The translations under genes and the position numbers were made by a program. Of a DNA stretch of 64,000 bases, positions 9,386 to 19,324 are shown in pieces. Below the pieces are notes generated by a model. The model made no database searches, was not told where the DNA came from, and worked only from the letters and a program-made list of their open reading frames with translations. This DNA comes from Pseudoalteromonas denitrificans DSM 6059 (GTDB lineage Bacteria; Pseudomonadota; Gammaproteobacteria; Enterobacterales; Alteromonadaceae). Each line of letters starts with the position of its first letter. Position 1 is the stretch's first letter. The stretch is from assembly GCF_900112265.1 (NCBI RefSeq), contig NZ_FOLO01000002.1, forward strand, positions 118,205 to 182,204, read 5' to 3'.

Positions 9386-10939
9386 TTAAAATTCACCGCA
9401 CCCTGGAATATCATTTATATCAAATTGGTCAATTTGCGTTGGTAATAAATATTTTTTTGCAAATTCAATGTAAACTTTTTTATTAATAAATACATCAAAT
9501 AAGTCAGGATCAAGATGATTATCTAATTTCATAACGCCCATGATGGTTAGAGTTTCAGAGAGTGTTTTTGGTGGTTTATAAGGTCGGTCATTTGCTGTTA
9601 AAGCTTCAAAAACATCGGCAATAGCCATCATTCTTGCGGGGATTGACATTTGTTCTCGGGTTAAACCTTTTGGATAACCAGTGCCATCCATTTTTTCATG
9701 GTGACCGCAGGCGAATTCAGGAACACGTTGTAAGTGTTTAGGAAAGGGCATAGATTCGAGCATTTCAACGGTAACATCCATATGACCGTTTATAATTTTT
9801 CGTTCTTTAGGGTTTATTGTGCCACGTTTAATTATGAGATTATAAACTTCATCGTCACTTATTACGGATTGTTTAACACCAGCTATTGATATTTGATATT
9901 GTTTCGCAATTGAGTAAATATGGTTTATTTTATTATTATCAAAAAATTCGCCGCCCGTATTTGCTTTGCGAATAAAATCTCTGTCAATGTCTAATTGTTT
10001 TAATAATACAGCTTTGTTTTGATCATCTAGTTTTTTTGAATTGTAAATATCCCTGGATGCGATTTCAAATCTTGCTTCTATTATTTCAATTCGATCAAAA
10101 ACAGTGGACAATTTTGTTGGTTTATCCATTACATATTCTGGTGTTGCAATTTTACCACAGTCGTGTAACCAGGCTGCGACATTGAGTTCGTGAAAATCTT
10201 CTTTGTCCATATGAAATTCATTTAATGGTCCTGATGTTGTTTTATGACAAGCTTTAGCTAACATCATTGTAATAACTGGCACCCTACGGCAATGCTCTCC
10301 TGTATAGGGGGATTTTTTATCAATGGCAGATGCGATTAATTTTGAAAATGAACTAAATAAATGTTCCATTTCATTTATGAGTTGTTTATTGGTAATTATA
10401 ATGGCTGCTAATGAAGTCAGTGCGTGTGTTGTACGCTGAATATCATCGCTAAAAGGTATGACATTGCCATTTCCATCACTTGCATTAATAAGTTGTATGA
10501 CACCATTTAATTCTTCTTGGTGGTTTTTCATTGGTAAAGTTAAAACAGATTGCGTTTTATATCCTGTCAACTTATCCATTTCTTTAGCAGCGCAAAAGTT
10601 ATAGTCAGTATTAGTGTAGGCATCTTTAATGTTGATTATTTCACCAGAAGCGGCGGCAACGGCTACCATCGCATTTTTATTTATTTCACCAAATTGAAAA
10701 ACGGGAATATTAGGATACTCTATTGCTTTCCCTGTTGTACCGCCTAAGTGTGAATTCAAACTGTTATTTAATAAAGTTTCAAATACGAGCTTATTTTCTG
10801 AAGAAACAGAGTAGATAGTGCCAGCATCCGCACTGGCTAATTGCATGGCACTTTTTAGAATTTTTTCTAATAAGACATGATGGTTTTTTTCTGATGATAA
10901 TGCGATACCAATCTCAACAAAATGTTCAATGCTATTCAT
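9386..10939 (-). CDS. GAF-HD-GYP cyclic-di-GMP phosphodiesterase
   Basis: This 517-residue soluble protein has an N-terminal GAF sensor (about residues 15-175) and a C-terminal HD-GYP domain. The catalytic motifs are HDCGK (249-253) and HHEKMDGTGYPKGL (about 415-430), followed by IADVFEALTANDRPYKPP. This is the full set for hydrolysis of c-di-GMP to GMP or pGpG. An insert with KLSTVFDRIEIIEARFE separates the HD and GYP parts. The stop lies one base from the soxR stop, so the two genes converge with no spacer. The signal sensed by the GAF domain is unknown. Confidence 0.94.
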   Translation of the reverse strand: MNSIEHFVEIGIALSSEKNHHVLLEKILKSAMQLASADAGTIYSVSSENKLVFETLLNNSLNSHLGGTTGKAIEYPNIPVFQFGEINKNAMVAVAAASGEIINIKDAYTNTDYNFCAAKEMDKLTGYKTQSVLTLPMKNHQEELNGVIQLINASDGNGNVIPFSDDIQRTTHALTSLAAIIITNKQLINEMEHLFSSFSKLIASAIDKKSPYTGEHCRRVPVITMMLAKACHKTTSGPLNEFHMDKEDFHELNVAAWLHDCGKIATPEYVMDKPTKLSTVFDRIEIIEARFEIASRDIYNSKKLDDQNKAVLLKQLDIDRDFIRKANTGGEFFDNNKINHIYSIAKQYQISIAGVKQSVISDDEVYNLIIKRGTINPKERKIINGHMDVTVEMLESMPFPKHLQRVPEFACGHHEKMDGTGYPKGLTREQMSIPARMMAIADVFEALTANDRPYKPPKTLSETLTIMGVMKLDNHLDPDLFDVFINKKVYIEFAKKYLLPTQIDQFDINDIPGCGEF

Positions 10940-11255
10940 TTGAACCCTTATTTCAATTTATACTATTAGGCTGAAACAGTAATAAGTATAGAAGTGGCCT
11001 AAAAATTTAGTAGTTTTAAATAGATAATTAGTAAAACTTCTTTTTATTTCAGTTTCTCAAATTAAGAGAGATAAATGTTATGGAAATAAACTGTTTAGTT
11101 TATTTTTGGTGAATGGGGCTTATGTGAGTGTAAATCTAGCTTGAGAAGTAAACTTAAAAAATATATAAGCTCAAACTTTTGTTTCTTATTAATTAAAAAT
11201 AAAAAAGAATGAAATTATTAATCTATAATTGAGTAGAATAACTTAAGGAACTGTT
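10940..11255. other. Divergent intergenic region, no feature identified
   Basis: These 316 AT-rich bp lie between the HD-GYP gene and the lipoprotein gene, transcribed apart. They must hold both promoters, but I could not single out convincing boxes. No coding frame or repeat was seen. Confidence 0.5.
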
Positions 11256-12200
11256 ATGAAATCAATATTTTTAATAGCATTAGCTGTTTTTTTGTTATCT
11301 TGTTCAAAAATAACTAAGAGTCCAAAAGTGAAGTTGGCGATTAATCCTTGGCCTGGATATGAATTTTTATATTTAGCATCTGAGAAAGGTTTTTTTTTGC
11401 AAGAAGGGCTTAATGTTGAACTAATAGAGGCACCATCTTTAGCGGATGTACAGCGTATGTATGCTCAAGGCCATGCAAATGCAATGGCTACAACAATGAT
11501 TGAAGCTGTTACAAGTGCTGGAGAGTTAAAAAAACCAACTAGTTTAGTACTAATTCCTGATTATTCTAACGGTGGTGATGTGATTTTATCAAATGAAAAT
11601 ATTACATCAGTAAGAGAGCTTAAAGGGAAAAGAGTCGGTGCTGAAATTGGCTCTTTAGGCATGTTTGTTTTAGTTAAAGCACTTAAAAAAAATGGCTTAT
11701 CTTTAGCTGATGTTGAGGTAATAAATGTTGAGCAACTAAATGCTTTAAATGCGATAAATATAAATGAAATTGAAGCAATCGTTACATACCCTCCTTATTC
11801 AATTGAACTTTTAAATAAAACGAATAGTTTAAAAATTTTTACTTCAGCTGAAATTCCTAACGATGTTGTTGATACCATTTCAGTTGATTCAAGTATATTA
11901 AAGCAAGATCCTTCGTGGCTAAAAAAGTTTCACAAAGTATGGGAAAGGTCCCTTAATTACGCTAAAACAAATCAGCAAGATGCATATGAAATTATGGCTC
12001 AAAGAGAGGGGATTAGTGTTAAAGAGTTTACTGAAGCACTAACAGGGCTTTATATCTTACCGGCATCTGAACAATTAAAAGTGTTAAGTTCAATTCAGCT
12101 TAAAAAAAATATAAATGAAGTGTGTCAAACATTAATGATAACAAAAAGTATTTCATTTGATTGCCAAATACTGCCTCGCTATTTAACTATGGCACAATAA
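11256..12200 (+). CDS. NMT1/THI5-like substrate-binding lipoprotein linked to a sensor kinase
   Basis: This 314-residue protein has a lipoprotein signal peptide (FLIALAVFLLSC, lipobox Cys at about 16). The body is like ABC-transporter binding proteins of the NMT1/SsuA type: KLAINPWPGYEFLYLASEKGFF, VELIEAPSLADVQRMYAQG, LKGKRVGAEIGSLGMFVL. No permease or ATPase gene is present. Its stop overlaps the start of a hybrid histidine kinase (TAATG). The likely role, by inference, is to present a small ligand to that kinase rather than to import it. Confidence 0.85.
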   Translation: MKSIFLIALAVFLLSCSKITKSPKVKLAINPWPGYEFLYLASEKGFFLQEGLNVELIEAPSLADVQRMYAQGHANAMATTMIEAVTSAGELKKPTSLVLIPDYSNGGDVILSNENITSVRELKGKRVGAEIGSLGMFVLVKALKKNGLSLADVEVINVEQLNALNAININEIEAIVTYPPYSIELLNKTNSLKIFTSAEIPNDVVDTISVDSSILKQDPSWLKKFHKVWERSLNYAKTNQQDAYEIMAQREGISVKEFTEALTGLYILPASEQLKVLSSIQLKKNINEVCQTLMITKSISFDCQILPRYLTMAQ

Positions 12201-14080
12201 TGCTTAAAAATAGGGGGGTTAATTTAAGGACTAAAATCAGCATTGGTCTTATTCTGTCCTATACAGTGGTAATTAGTGCTTTACTGCTTATAAATAATAA
12301 CGTGTCCAAAAACTTGAAAGAGGTTTTGCTTTTAAATGAAGCTAAATTAATGGCTGAAACTGTTATTGGAACAGCTCAAACTAATATGCATTCAGCTAAT
12401 ATTGCACATATAATAAGCTCACTAAGCGCTATTGATGATGTTAGCCATTTATTTATAGTAAATGCTAAAACAAAAAAAATATTAGTCAGTAATCTTAATA
12501 AGTTAAAAAATCAATCCTTGTACTATATACAAAATGACCTAAAAGCTTCTTTGGAGAAAATTGATTTAACAAAAAGAAATAATCAATTAATTGGAGGTGA
12601 AGGAATTATTTATACTTCATTGTTTAACGCTGTTAGTAAAGACAAAAAATCAATTGAAAAACTTATATTTATTATTAGATTAAGTGATCATAAAGTGACT
12701 GGTTTTTTACATGAAAAAACTCAAATATTAATTTTTTCGGCAATTATAGGTTTAGCATTTGCAGTTTCGTTTACCTTGTTCTTATTTAAGTTTCAAATAT
12801 ATCGTCCAATGAATCTTTTGATCCAAGAAATCAAACATGCTCACTTAAATGATAAACCTATAGCACTGCAATATAAATCACATGATGAATTTGGATATTT
12901 AATTAGCGCTTATAATAAGCTAATGTCTGATTTTTTTGAAAATCGAGAAAATTTAAAATTACAAAAGGAGCTCAGTGAACAGGCTGCTAAATCCAAGTCT
13001 GATTTTTTGGCTGTTATGAGTCATGAAATAAGAACACCTCTAAATGGTGTAGTTGGAATATCATCATTATTAAATAAGACACATTTAAGAGGAGAGCAAA
13101 AAGAATATTGTGAAACTATCATAGCATCAGGTAAGCAATTATTGTCTGTAATCAATGATATTTTAGATTTTTCTAAAATAGATGCTGGAAAGCTTATTTT
13201 AGATCTACAAAAAAGGGATTTAAACAAAATATTGAAAACAACTGTAAGTATGTTTGAAGTGACAGCTAAAAACCGTAACATTAAATTAATCTCTAAAATT
13301 GAGCCATCAATTAAACATAATTTAAGACTTGATGAAACAAGAATCAGGCAAGTTTTAGTAAATTTAATAAGTAATGCTTTTAAGTTCACTAAAGCGGGTC
13401 AGGTAACTATTCTTGCTGATGTTTTACAGTCTAATCTAAAGCATTGCACAGTTAGGTTCAGTGTGACCGACACTGGAATAGGGCTAAGTCAGAGTCAAAT
13501 TGATAAACTTTTTTCTAAATTTGTACAAGCTGATACCTCAACAACCCGTAAATATGGTGGTACAGGTTTAGGTTTAGCTATATGTAAAAGTCTCGTTGAA
13601 TTAATGGGAGGGAAAATTTGGATTGAAAGTGAGTTAGGAAAAGGCGCTAGTTTTATTTTTGACTTATCTTTTGAAGTATTGGATCTTATTACTTATGAAG
13701 CTGAAGAGAAGGATTTAGAAATTGAAATTACTGGTAAGAAAATATTGTTAGTTGAAGATGTGTTAATTAACCAAAAAATAGTGAATGAAATTTTAAAAAA
13801 TAATAGTTTAGATATTGCTAATGACGGCATAGAAGCAATAGATAAAGTACAACAAAAATCTTATGAAGTAATTTTAATGGATTGTTTAATGCCTAAAATG
13901 GATGGTTTTGAAGCTACAACAAAAATTAGAGAGTTAGGAATTACAACCCCAATTATTGCTTTGACTGCAAGTGCCCTACAAGAAACGAAAGATCAATGTA
14001 AAGAAGCTGGAATGGATGATTATTTATCAAAACCTTTTGATGTAGATGAAATCTACAAAACACTTGCTAAATGGTTATAA
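12200..14080 (+). CDS. Hybrid sensor histidine kinase/response regulator
   Basis: This 626-residue protein has TM1 (about residues 13-32), a periplasmic region, TM2 (about 175-195), a HAMP-like linker, HisKA with phospho-acceptor motif FLAVMSHEIRTPLNG, HATPase_c with DTGIGLS and GGTGLGLAICKSL, and a C-terminal receiver (ILLVEDVLINQ, LMDCLMPKMDGFEATTKIRE). I chose ATG 12200, which overlaps the previous stop; the frame is open to 12161 but that would need a 40-bp overlap. The upstream lipoprotein is a likely sensory partner. The output is probably phosphotransfer to an Hpt or another regulator outside the window. Confidence 0.94.
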   Translation: MLKNRGVNLRTKISIGLILSYTVVISALLLINNNVSKNLKEVLLLNEAKLMAETVIGTAQTNMHSANIAHIISSLSAIDDVSHLFIVNAKTKKILVSNLNKLKNQSLYYIQNDLKASLEKIDLTKRNNQLIGGEGIIYTSLFNAVSKDKKSIEKLIFIIRLSDHKVTGFLHEKTQILIFSAIIGLAFAVSFTLFLFKFQIYRPMNLLIQEIKHAHLNDKPIALQYKSHDEFGYLISAYNKLMSDFFENRENLKLQKELSEQAAKSKSDFLAVMSHEIRTPLNGVVGISSLLNKTHLRGEQKEYCETIIASGKQLLSVINDILDFSKIDAGKLILDLQKRDLNKILKTTVSMFEVTAKNRNIKLISKIEPSIKHNLRLDETRIRQVLVNLISNAFKFTKAGQVTILADVLQSNLKHCTVRFSVTDTGIGLSQSQIDKLFSKFVQADTSTTRKYGGTGLGLAICKSLVELMGGKIWIESELGKGASFIFDLSFEVLDLITYEAEEKDLEIEITGKKILLVEDVLINQKIVNEILKNNSLDIANDGIEAIDKVQQKSYEVILMDCLMPKMDGFEATTKIRELGITTPIIALTASALQETKDQCKEAGMDDYLSKPFDVDEIYKTLAKWL

Positions 14081-14125
14081 GTTTCAATTTATATTTATCA
14101 GACATTAAAATTGAAGGGTAACAAA

Positions 14126-16039
14126 GTGTTATTAATACATATAAAAAAACTACTTGTCATAATAGTACAATTGATTCTATTGTTTTTTATTATGTTTTAT
14201 TGCCTAAAAACTTCGGCTATTGAGTCACACCCTGTCTGGTTGCAAGAATCTTTAGATAAGGCCGATAAACTTAATGATAAAAACCCTCACTTAGCACATG
14301 AATTTGTGAAAAATCTAAAAAAAAACCACTCTAACAAGTTTTCTGATTTTGATTTTGCTGCAATATATAGTCGGTTGGCAACTTATCAATATTATTTTGG
14401 TAATTTTGATGAAAGCTTAACCCTTATTAGTAAAAGCAAGAAGTACATGCCTGTTTTAAAAGGTAAAACGGGAGTTGAAATTTTATTGACCTATGGAAGT
14501 GTTTTAGATGCACAAGGCAGTGCTGATGCTGCAATAACAGTATTTCATCAGGCAATTGATTTGGCTAAAAGTGCACAAAATAATGAACTTATATCTGAAT
14601 CATATAATGTACTGGCTGCAATATATGCTGTAAATCATAATGATATTGAAGCGTTAAAATACTTTAACAAAGCTTATATTTTGATTGCAGCATCAAAAAA
14701 TGAGCTCAAGATGGCTTACTTAAAATTAAATATGGCTAATTCTTATACCTATATAAAAGACTTTAAAAAAGCGATTTTATTACAAAATGAAGCAATAGAT
14801 TATTTTAAATCCAATGAATACTTTTATGATGAAATGTTGACAATTGAAAGTCAGGCCACTACTTATTTATTTGCCAAAAACTATGATAAAGCACTGTTGA
14901 GTTACCAAAAAGTACTCGAGTTATCAAAATCATTTAACGATCAAAATAGTCAACTTTTTGCTTTTTCAGGGTTGAGTAAAGTTTTTTTGAAAAAGGAAGA
15001 GTATGAAAAGTCTTTTTTATACTGGTCTAAAGCTGATGAATTAATTTATAAAGTTAATAGCCCTTATAGCTATTCAAGTCATTTATTGATTAAAGCGAAA
15101 CTCGCAATAATAAAAAATAAGATTAAAAAGGCAACAACAGCAATAAAGGAGGCTGAAGTTTATTTAAGTAAATTAGATAAAGACAAGAACGTGAATCTTT
15201 TTGTAACATATTTTGATATTAAAATTGATATTGCAATGAGTCGTAATGATTTTAAATCAGCCTATTTATTATTAAAAAAATCAAGTGAATTATATGATAA
15301 TTACCATGATGTCATTCGTGAAAATACACGTTCAAAATACAAAATAATGTTTGATACGGAGCAAGCTGAATTAAAAAATCAATTACTTGAAAAAGATAAA
15401 AAATTAGCAGCGACAGAGCTTGAAAACTCATCGCATAAAAATCAGATACAAAATTTAGTTATTATCATAGCGGTTTTATTTATTATAATTCTTGTTTATT
15501 TATTTCATAAACAAATCAAAACAAGTAAAAAATTAAATCGATTGGCAAATACTGATGAATTAACGCAATTAGCGAATCGTAGATATAGTTTTTATTATGC
15601 TGAGCGAGCGCTTAAACAGTCGCAATTAACGGCACAAAATTTTTCAATTATTATTTTTGATATTGATCATTTTAAATATGTTAATGATACTTTTGGTCAC
15701 CTAGCTGGAGATAATGTCCTGATTGCGGTTGCTAAGGTGGCTAGTGGATATATTCGTGAGAAAGATGTTTTGGGGCGAGTGGGTGGTGAAGAGTTTTTAG
15801 CGGTATTGTCTGGTGCTTCATCTGCTCAAGCATATGTTATTGCACAGAGAATCAAGCTTGCAATAGAGGATTTATCTTTAGAATATGATAATCGGGTAAT
15901 TAAAGTGACAGCCAGTTTTGGAATTGCTCAATTTAGCGAAAAGCAAAATGATTTTGTTAGTTTATTTCAACATGCTGATGAGTATTTATATAAAGCTAAA
16001 AATAAAGGAAGGAACTGTATCGTGAGTGAATTTACCTAA
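14126..16039 (+). CDS. TPR-repeat membrane diguanylate cyclase (GGDEF)
   Basis: The protein of about 637 residues begins with a hydrophobic signal/anchor. Periplasmic TPR-like helices follow (SYNVLAAIYAVNHNDIEALKYF, AKNYDKALLSYQKVLEL). A TM segment lies near residue 445 (LVIIIAVLFIIILVYLF), then a cytoplasmic GGDEF domain with DELTQLANRR, FDIDHFKYVNDTFGHLAGD and the active-site motif GGEEF, so c-di-GMP synthesis is likely. GTG 14126, with AAGGG seven bases upstream, is preferred over TTG 14111. It lies 45 bp after the hybrid kinase, and the three genes probably form one signalling operon. Confidence 0.92.
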   Translation: MLLIHIKKLLVIIVQLILLFFIMFYCLKTSAIESHPVWLQESLDKADKLNDKNPHLAHEFVKNLKKNHSNKFSDFDFAAIYSRLATYQYYFGNFDESLTLISKSKKYMPVLKGKTGVEILLTYGSVLDAQGSADAAITVFHQAIDLAKSAQNNELISESYNVLAAIYAVNHNDIEALKYFNKAYILIAASKNELKMAYLKLNMANSYTYIKDFKKAILLQNEAIDYFKSNEYFYDEMLTIESQATTYLFAKNYDKALLSYQKVLELSKSFNDQNSQLFAFSGLSKVFLKKEEYEKSFLYWSKADELIYKVNSPYSYSSHLLIKAKLAIIKNKIKKATTAIKEAEVYLSKLDKDKNVNLFVTYFDIKIDIAMSRNDFKSAYLLLKKSSELYDNYHDVIRENTRSKYKIMFDTEQAELKNQLLEKDKKLAATELENSSHKNQIQNLVIIIAVLFIIILVYLFHKQIKTSKKLNRLANTDELTQLANRRYSFYYAERALKQSQLTAQNFSIIIFDIDHFKYVNDTFGHLAGDNVLIAVAKVASGYIREKDVLGRVGGEEFLAVLSGASSAQAYVIAQRIKLAIEDLSLEYDNRVIKVTASFGIAQFSEKQNDFVSLFQHADEYLYKAKNKGRNCIVSEFT

Positions 16040-16755
16040 TTTTGTGTAAAGTAAAATTCATAAGATGTTTCATTTAAGGCTAAAGTAAATGCATCGTCAA
16101 TTTTTTTGTATGTTTCTTTATCCATTCCGGGCTTTGTAGCAATATATACACCTGAAGAGTAGCCATGAAAATAGGAGCAGGCAATCTCTTTTGAGAGTGG
16201 GTTTGTTAAATGATATAGCTTGATTGGATTTGGATGAAATAATGCGTCTATACGGCCTAACTTCAGCAACTCTATTCCTCTATTCAATGAATTTGTTCCT
16301 TTTATATCTATTAAATTGGCTGAAGAGCTTTTAAGCGTAGGCACTATTTTTGTGCCTGAAGGTATGCCAATTGCTAACCCTTTAAAAAGATGCGTTGCAC
16401 TGAGAATCGGTATGAAATTTTTCTTTTTAAAGCAAAGCCCAGGTGTTGAATGAAAAAATGCTTTGGATAAATGTTTTAACTTATTAAATGGATCATCAAC
16501 AGGGTAAAGTAAATCTATATTACCCTTTTTAAGCTCTGAAATAGCACGCTTGCTTGGATATTGAATGTATTCAACATTTGAAAATTTACTTTCTAAAATA
16601 GCATGAACATATTTGTAAGCTTTATCATTTCTAATGTTATTTTTAAAATCAACATGGGGTGGGTAGTCTATTATTCCTACTTTTAAAGTAACAGAGTTGG
16701 CTTTCAACGAAATGAAATTAATTAGAAATATTAAAAGATACAAACTGTTTTTCAT
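16036..16755 (-). CDS. SBP_bac_3-like periplasmic protein
   Basis: The 239-residue product from ATG 16755 begins MKNSLYLLIFLINFISLKANS, a signal peptide. The body resembles family 3 solute-binding proteins (VGIIDYPPHVDF, KGNIDLLYPVD, IGIPSGTKI, LGRIDALFHPN). An in-frame start 17 codons upstream would overlap the preceding gene and lacks a signal-peptide-like beginning. Such stand-alone proteins are common beside c-di-GMP enzymes and often act as signal sensors. The 3' end overlaps the TPR-GGDEF stop by 4 bp, tail to tail. Ligand unknown. Confidence 0.75.
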   Translation of the reverse strand: MKNSLYLLIFLINFISLKANSVTLKVGIIDYPPHVDFKNNIRNDKAYKYVHAILESKFSNVEYIQYPSKRAISELKKGNIDLLYPVDDPFNKLKHLSKAFFHSTPGLCFKKKNFIPILSATHLFKGLAIGIPSGTKIVPTLKSSSANLIDIKGTNSLNRGIELLKLGRIDALFHPNPIKLYHLTNPLSKEIACSYFHGYSSGVYIATKPGMDKETYKKIDDAFTLALNETSYEFYFTQN

Positions 16756-16768
16756 AATCACTCTATTG

Positions 16769-17533
16769 CTATTTATCATAAATAATAATACTGATACCAC
16801 CACCAAAATCTTTTAAGGTCCAATTTTCCATTGGAAAGCCTGTTTTATCTATATTGGTCCATTGAAGTTTGTTTCGATTTTTGTTTAATGGATTGTTTTC
16901 AGGTTTACCATGACAATATAAACAAAAAGTTTGCATTTTCACGGGTAAAAAATACCTTTGAGCCGTTTTATTCAAATATTTGGCCTTGTCATCATAGTAG
17001 CGCGGAAGTGCTGACTCTTGTATTTTTTTCATTGTTTCAACCTCCCATAAATCGGGGTGATTTAATTGATTTCGGATCATATCAGGTGTGCTTGTAAACT
17101 TAATTTTTAGCCCTAATCCTTTTTTTGATAGTTTTTCCGATAATTGAAAGGCAAAGATGGCAGGTATAAAGCCTTTAAATTGAATATCATCATCATAAAA
17201 AAGGGTACGATTACTTTCCATTACTTCAATCATTACTCTAAGAAGTGCTTTTACTAATATATGTTCATCACTAGGAAAAGGTTTGTTAAATTTTGTGCGA
17301 TAAGCTTTTTTTATATTTAATAAGAAAGATTTGCCAAATAAACCCGATTTATCACTTCCTTTTTGATTTATGAGTGTTTGATTTTTAAAAATATAAGTCA
17401 TAGATGCTTGATATATTTCTGCTATTTCAGAGATTAGAAGTGATTTATCAGCATTGATACTTCCTTGGTGGTCTGATGCATAGGTATTGCTAAAATTGAT
17501 AAACATAAAAAAAAATATAATTTTTTTTATCAT
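16769..17533 (-). CDS. DUF3365/Tll0287-like periplasmic haem protein
   Basis: This 254-residue protein has a signal peptide (KKIIFFFMFINFSNTYAS) and one c-type haem motif, CLYCHG, near residue 205. Other family hallmarks are an N-terminal helix with FGKSFLLNIKKAYRTKFNKP, FTSTPDMIRNQLNHPDLWE and a C-terminal FGGGISI. Domains of this family (PF11845) bind haem in a PAS-like fold and are usually attached to sensor kinases or diguanylate cyclases; here the domain is free-standing. The downstream SBP-like gene starts 13 bp after its stop, suggesting a haem sensor plus binding-protein pair. The partner is unknown. Confidence 0.82.
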   Translation of the reverse strand: MIKKIIFFFMFINFSNTYASDHQGSINADKSLLISEIAEIYQASMTYIFKNQTLINQKGSDKSGLFGKSFLLNIKKAYRTKFNKPFPSDEHILVKALLRVMIEVMESNRTLFYDDDIQFKGFIPAIFAFQLSEKLSKKGLGLKIKFTSTPDMIRNQLNHPDLWEVETMKKIQESALPRYYDDKAKYLNKTAQRYFLPVKMQTFCLYCHGKPENNPLNKNRNKLQWTNIDKTGFPMENWTLKDFGGGISIIIYDK

Positions 17534-17672
17534 ATGAAATGGGCTTTTTATGGATGTTTATTCATCAATATTAGAACATGCAAAACAAATTCTCAATCAA
17601 ATTACATTGACTTAAATTATGTGTATCAATATTAAAAATATCAATACGCATAAGACCAAGAGACCTTAAAAG

Positions 17673-17987
17673 TTAACTAAATGTTTTTTTTAGAATGAGT
17701 TTTGCTTGCGCTCTGGGTAAGCAGCTCGCAAGAGGTTTTTGATTGAATTTTGAATGATTAATATTAATGCTTTGAGTTGAAATATGGCTATTTTTCCATT
17801 TGATCTCAACTCTACATTTTGTCGAACTTTCGCTTTCACTGTAGATAATCTTAATTTTATCTGTTCGTTTAATGAGTAAGTTATATGGATAACCTTGATT
17901 TGAATATAACTTATGACTTTGTGCATTTACTGATGTAGTAGATATAAATATAAGTAATACAGCTGATAATATAGATATGAATTTCAT
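17673..17987 (-). CDS. Small secreted protein of unknown function
   Basis: From ATG 17987 the product is 104 residues with a clear signal peptide (MKFISILSAVLLIFISTTSV, cut after NAQ). It has two cysteines (TKCRVEIKW and ASCLPRAQ) that could form a disulfide. An upstream in-frame ATG at 18047 adds 20 residues that do not look like a signal peptide. It is divergent from the LysR gene, which might control it. I do not recognise the family. Confidence 0.65.
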   Translation of the reverse strand: MKFISILSAVLLIFISTTSVNAQSHKLYSNQGYPYNLLIKRTDKIKIIYSESESSTKCRVEIKWKNSHISTQSININHSKFNQKPLASCLPRAQAKLILKKTFS

Positions 17988-18086
17988 AATAATCTCTTTA
18001 TAAATAAACTTGATTATTAAATTAGTCTTTGTTCTATTATCTATCAAACGATATAAATTTAACGGTAGTTAAGATTTTCTTAAGTT

Positions 18087-18971
18087 ATGAAAAATTTACC
18101 CCCATTAAAATCACTTCAAGTATTTTTGAGCGCGGCTCAAAATAATAGTTTTAAAGCTGCAGCTGAAAACTTGTATGTAACGCAGGCTGCCGTGAGTCAA
18201 CAAATCCGTTTGCTAGAAAGTCACTTAGGATGCAAGCTATTTGAGCGTAATAGTAAGCAAACAAAGTTGAATGAAAAAGGGAAACTCTTAATGCCATATA
18301 TAGAGCATGCATTTGAGCAAATTAATCATGGTGTTAATGCAGTTAAGTTTGAACCTAATGCCAATGAACTTCGAATAAGTGCATTACACTCGGTTACTTC
18401 TATTTTATTAATTCCAAAAATAAGTGAGTTTCAAGAAAAAAACTCAAATTTAAGCGTGCAATTTTCACCCAACAATAAACTAGATACATTTGAAGCATTA
18501 GATATTGATATCGCAATAAGGCGTGGTTTAGGTGATTATTCAGGGCTTAAAAGTCGAAAATTAGTTGAAGATTCAATTATTCTAATTTCGAGTCCTTTAA
18601 TTATTAAAGAAAATAAAAATGATATAGATATTATTTTTGATTTGCCTTTGCTTGAAGATACAAGTTCTGATATTCAAGAAGCAATTAATGACTGTTGTAA
18701 GCAATTTGACATAAAACGAAGCAGGCTTAAATCAAGACTTAAAACAACAGATGCTTTACCAATCATTCAAAGTGCTTTGGCGGGGCAGGGGATTGCTTTT
18801 GTTAGTAAAGTTTTAGTTGACGAGCATTTAAGAAATGGTAATTTGATTAATGTGCTCAATTATTATTTTGATAACCCGAGATCACTGTATTTAGTGGCAC
18901 CCGCTCATCACTTTAGTTGGGATAAGGTGAAACGTTTTGAAACATGGATAACTAAACTTTTGTCTATATAA
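18087..18971 (+). CDS. LysR-family transcriptional regulator, GcvA-like
   Basis: This 294-residue protein has an N-terminal winged helix of GcvA/AmpR type (LPPLKSLQVFLSAAQNNSFK, VTQAAVSQQIRLLESHLGCKLFER). The effector domain (LRISALHSV, DIDIAIRRGLGDY, ALPIIQSALAGQGIAFVS) follows. The 100-bp divergent spacer to the small secreted protein is the natural operator site. The ligand cannot be read. Length is normal. Confidence 0.9.
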   Translation: MKNLPPLKSLQVFLSAAQNNSFKAAAENLYVTQAAVSQQIRLLESHLGCKLFERNSKQTKLNEKGKLLMPYIEHAFEQINHGVNAVKFEPNANELRISALHSVTSILLIPKISEFQEKNSNLSVQFSPNNKLDTFEALDIDIAIRRGLGDYSGLKSRKLVEDSIILISSPLIIKENKNDIDIIFDLPLLEDTSSDIQEAINDCCKQFDIKRSRLKSRLKTTDALPIIQSALAGQGIAFVSKVLVDEHLRNGNLINVLNYYFDNPRSLYLVAPAHHFSWDKVKRFETWITKLLSI

Positions 18972-19324
18972 TTTAATTTTTAATTAAAAATAACTGTTTA
19001 AAGGGGTGAGTAGCGTTATCTCACTAAAGGGAAGATATATTGATTTAAAAGTGTTTTTACTCGCATTTATTTAGTGAATATCCATCATCATAAACTTGTT
19101 AAAACATATTCATTTATTTCATATAAAATGACGTCGATTTCTTCTTATAGCAACTCTTTTTAGAAAGTAAAAAAATATAGCTGAGGGTCAATTTTAAGGA
19201 GTATTGGTTTAGTTTTTCTGATTAAAGCTAAGTATCTACATTGATTCAGACGACACAGCGATTGTACATTCAGAATACTTATCTTATGAAGTTGGTATTA
19301 TATTGCTAAAAACAGGAGTTAAAT
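18972..19324. other. Intergenic region, no clear feature
   Basis: These 353 bp lie between the LysR gene and the FAH-family gene. A short GTGAG/CTCAC hairpin near 19007-19024 is too weak to call. No coding frame longer than about 30 codons was noted. The downstream end carries AGGAG, the ribosome site of the next gene. Confidence 0.4.

Noticed and set aside
17690..17926. Alternative frame inside the small secreted protein gene
   Set aside because: The other frame has a clear signal peptide and start; this one has neither.
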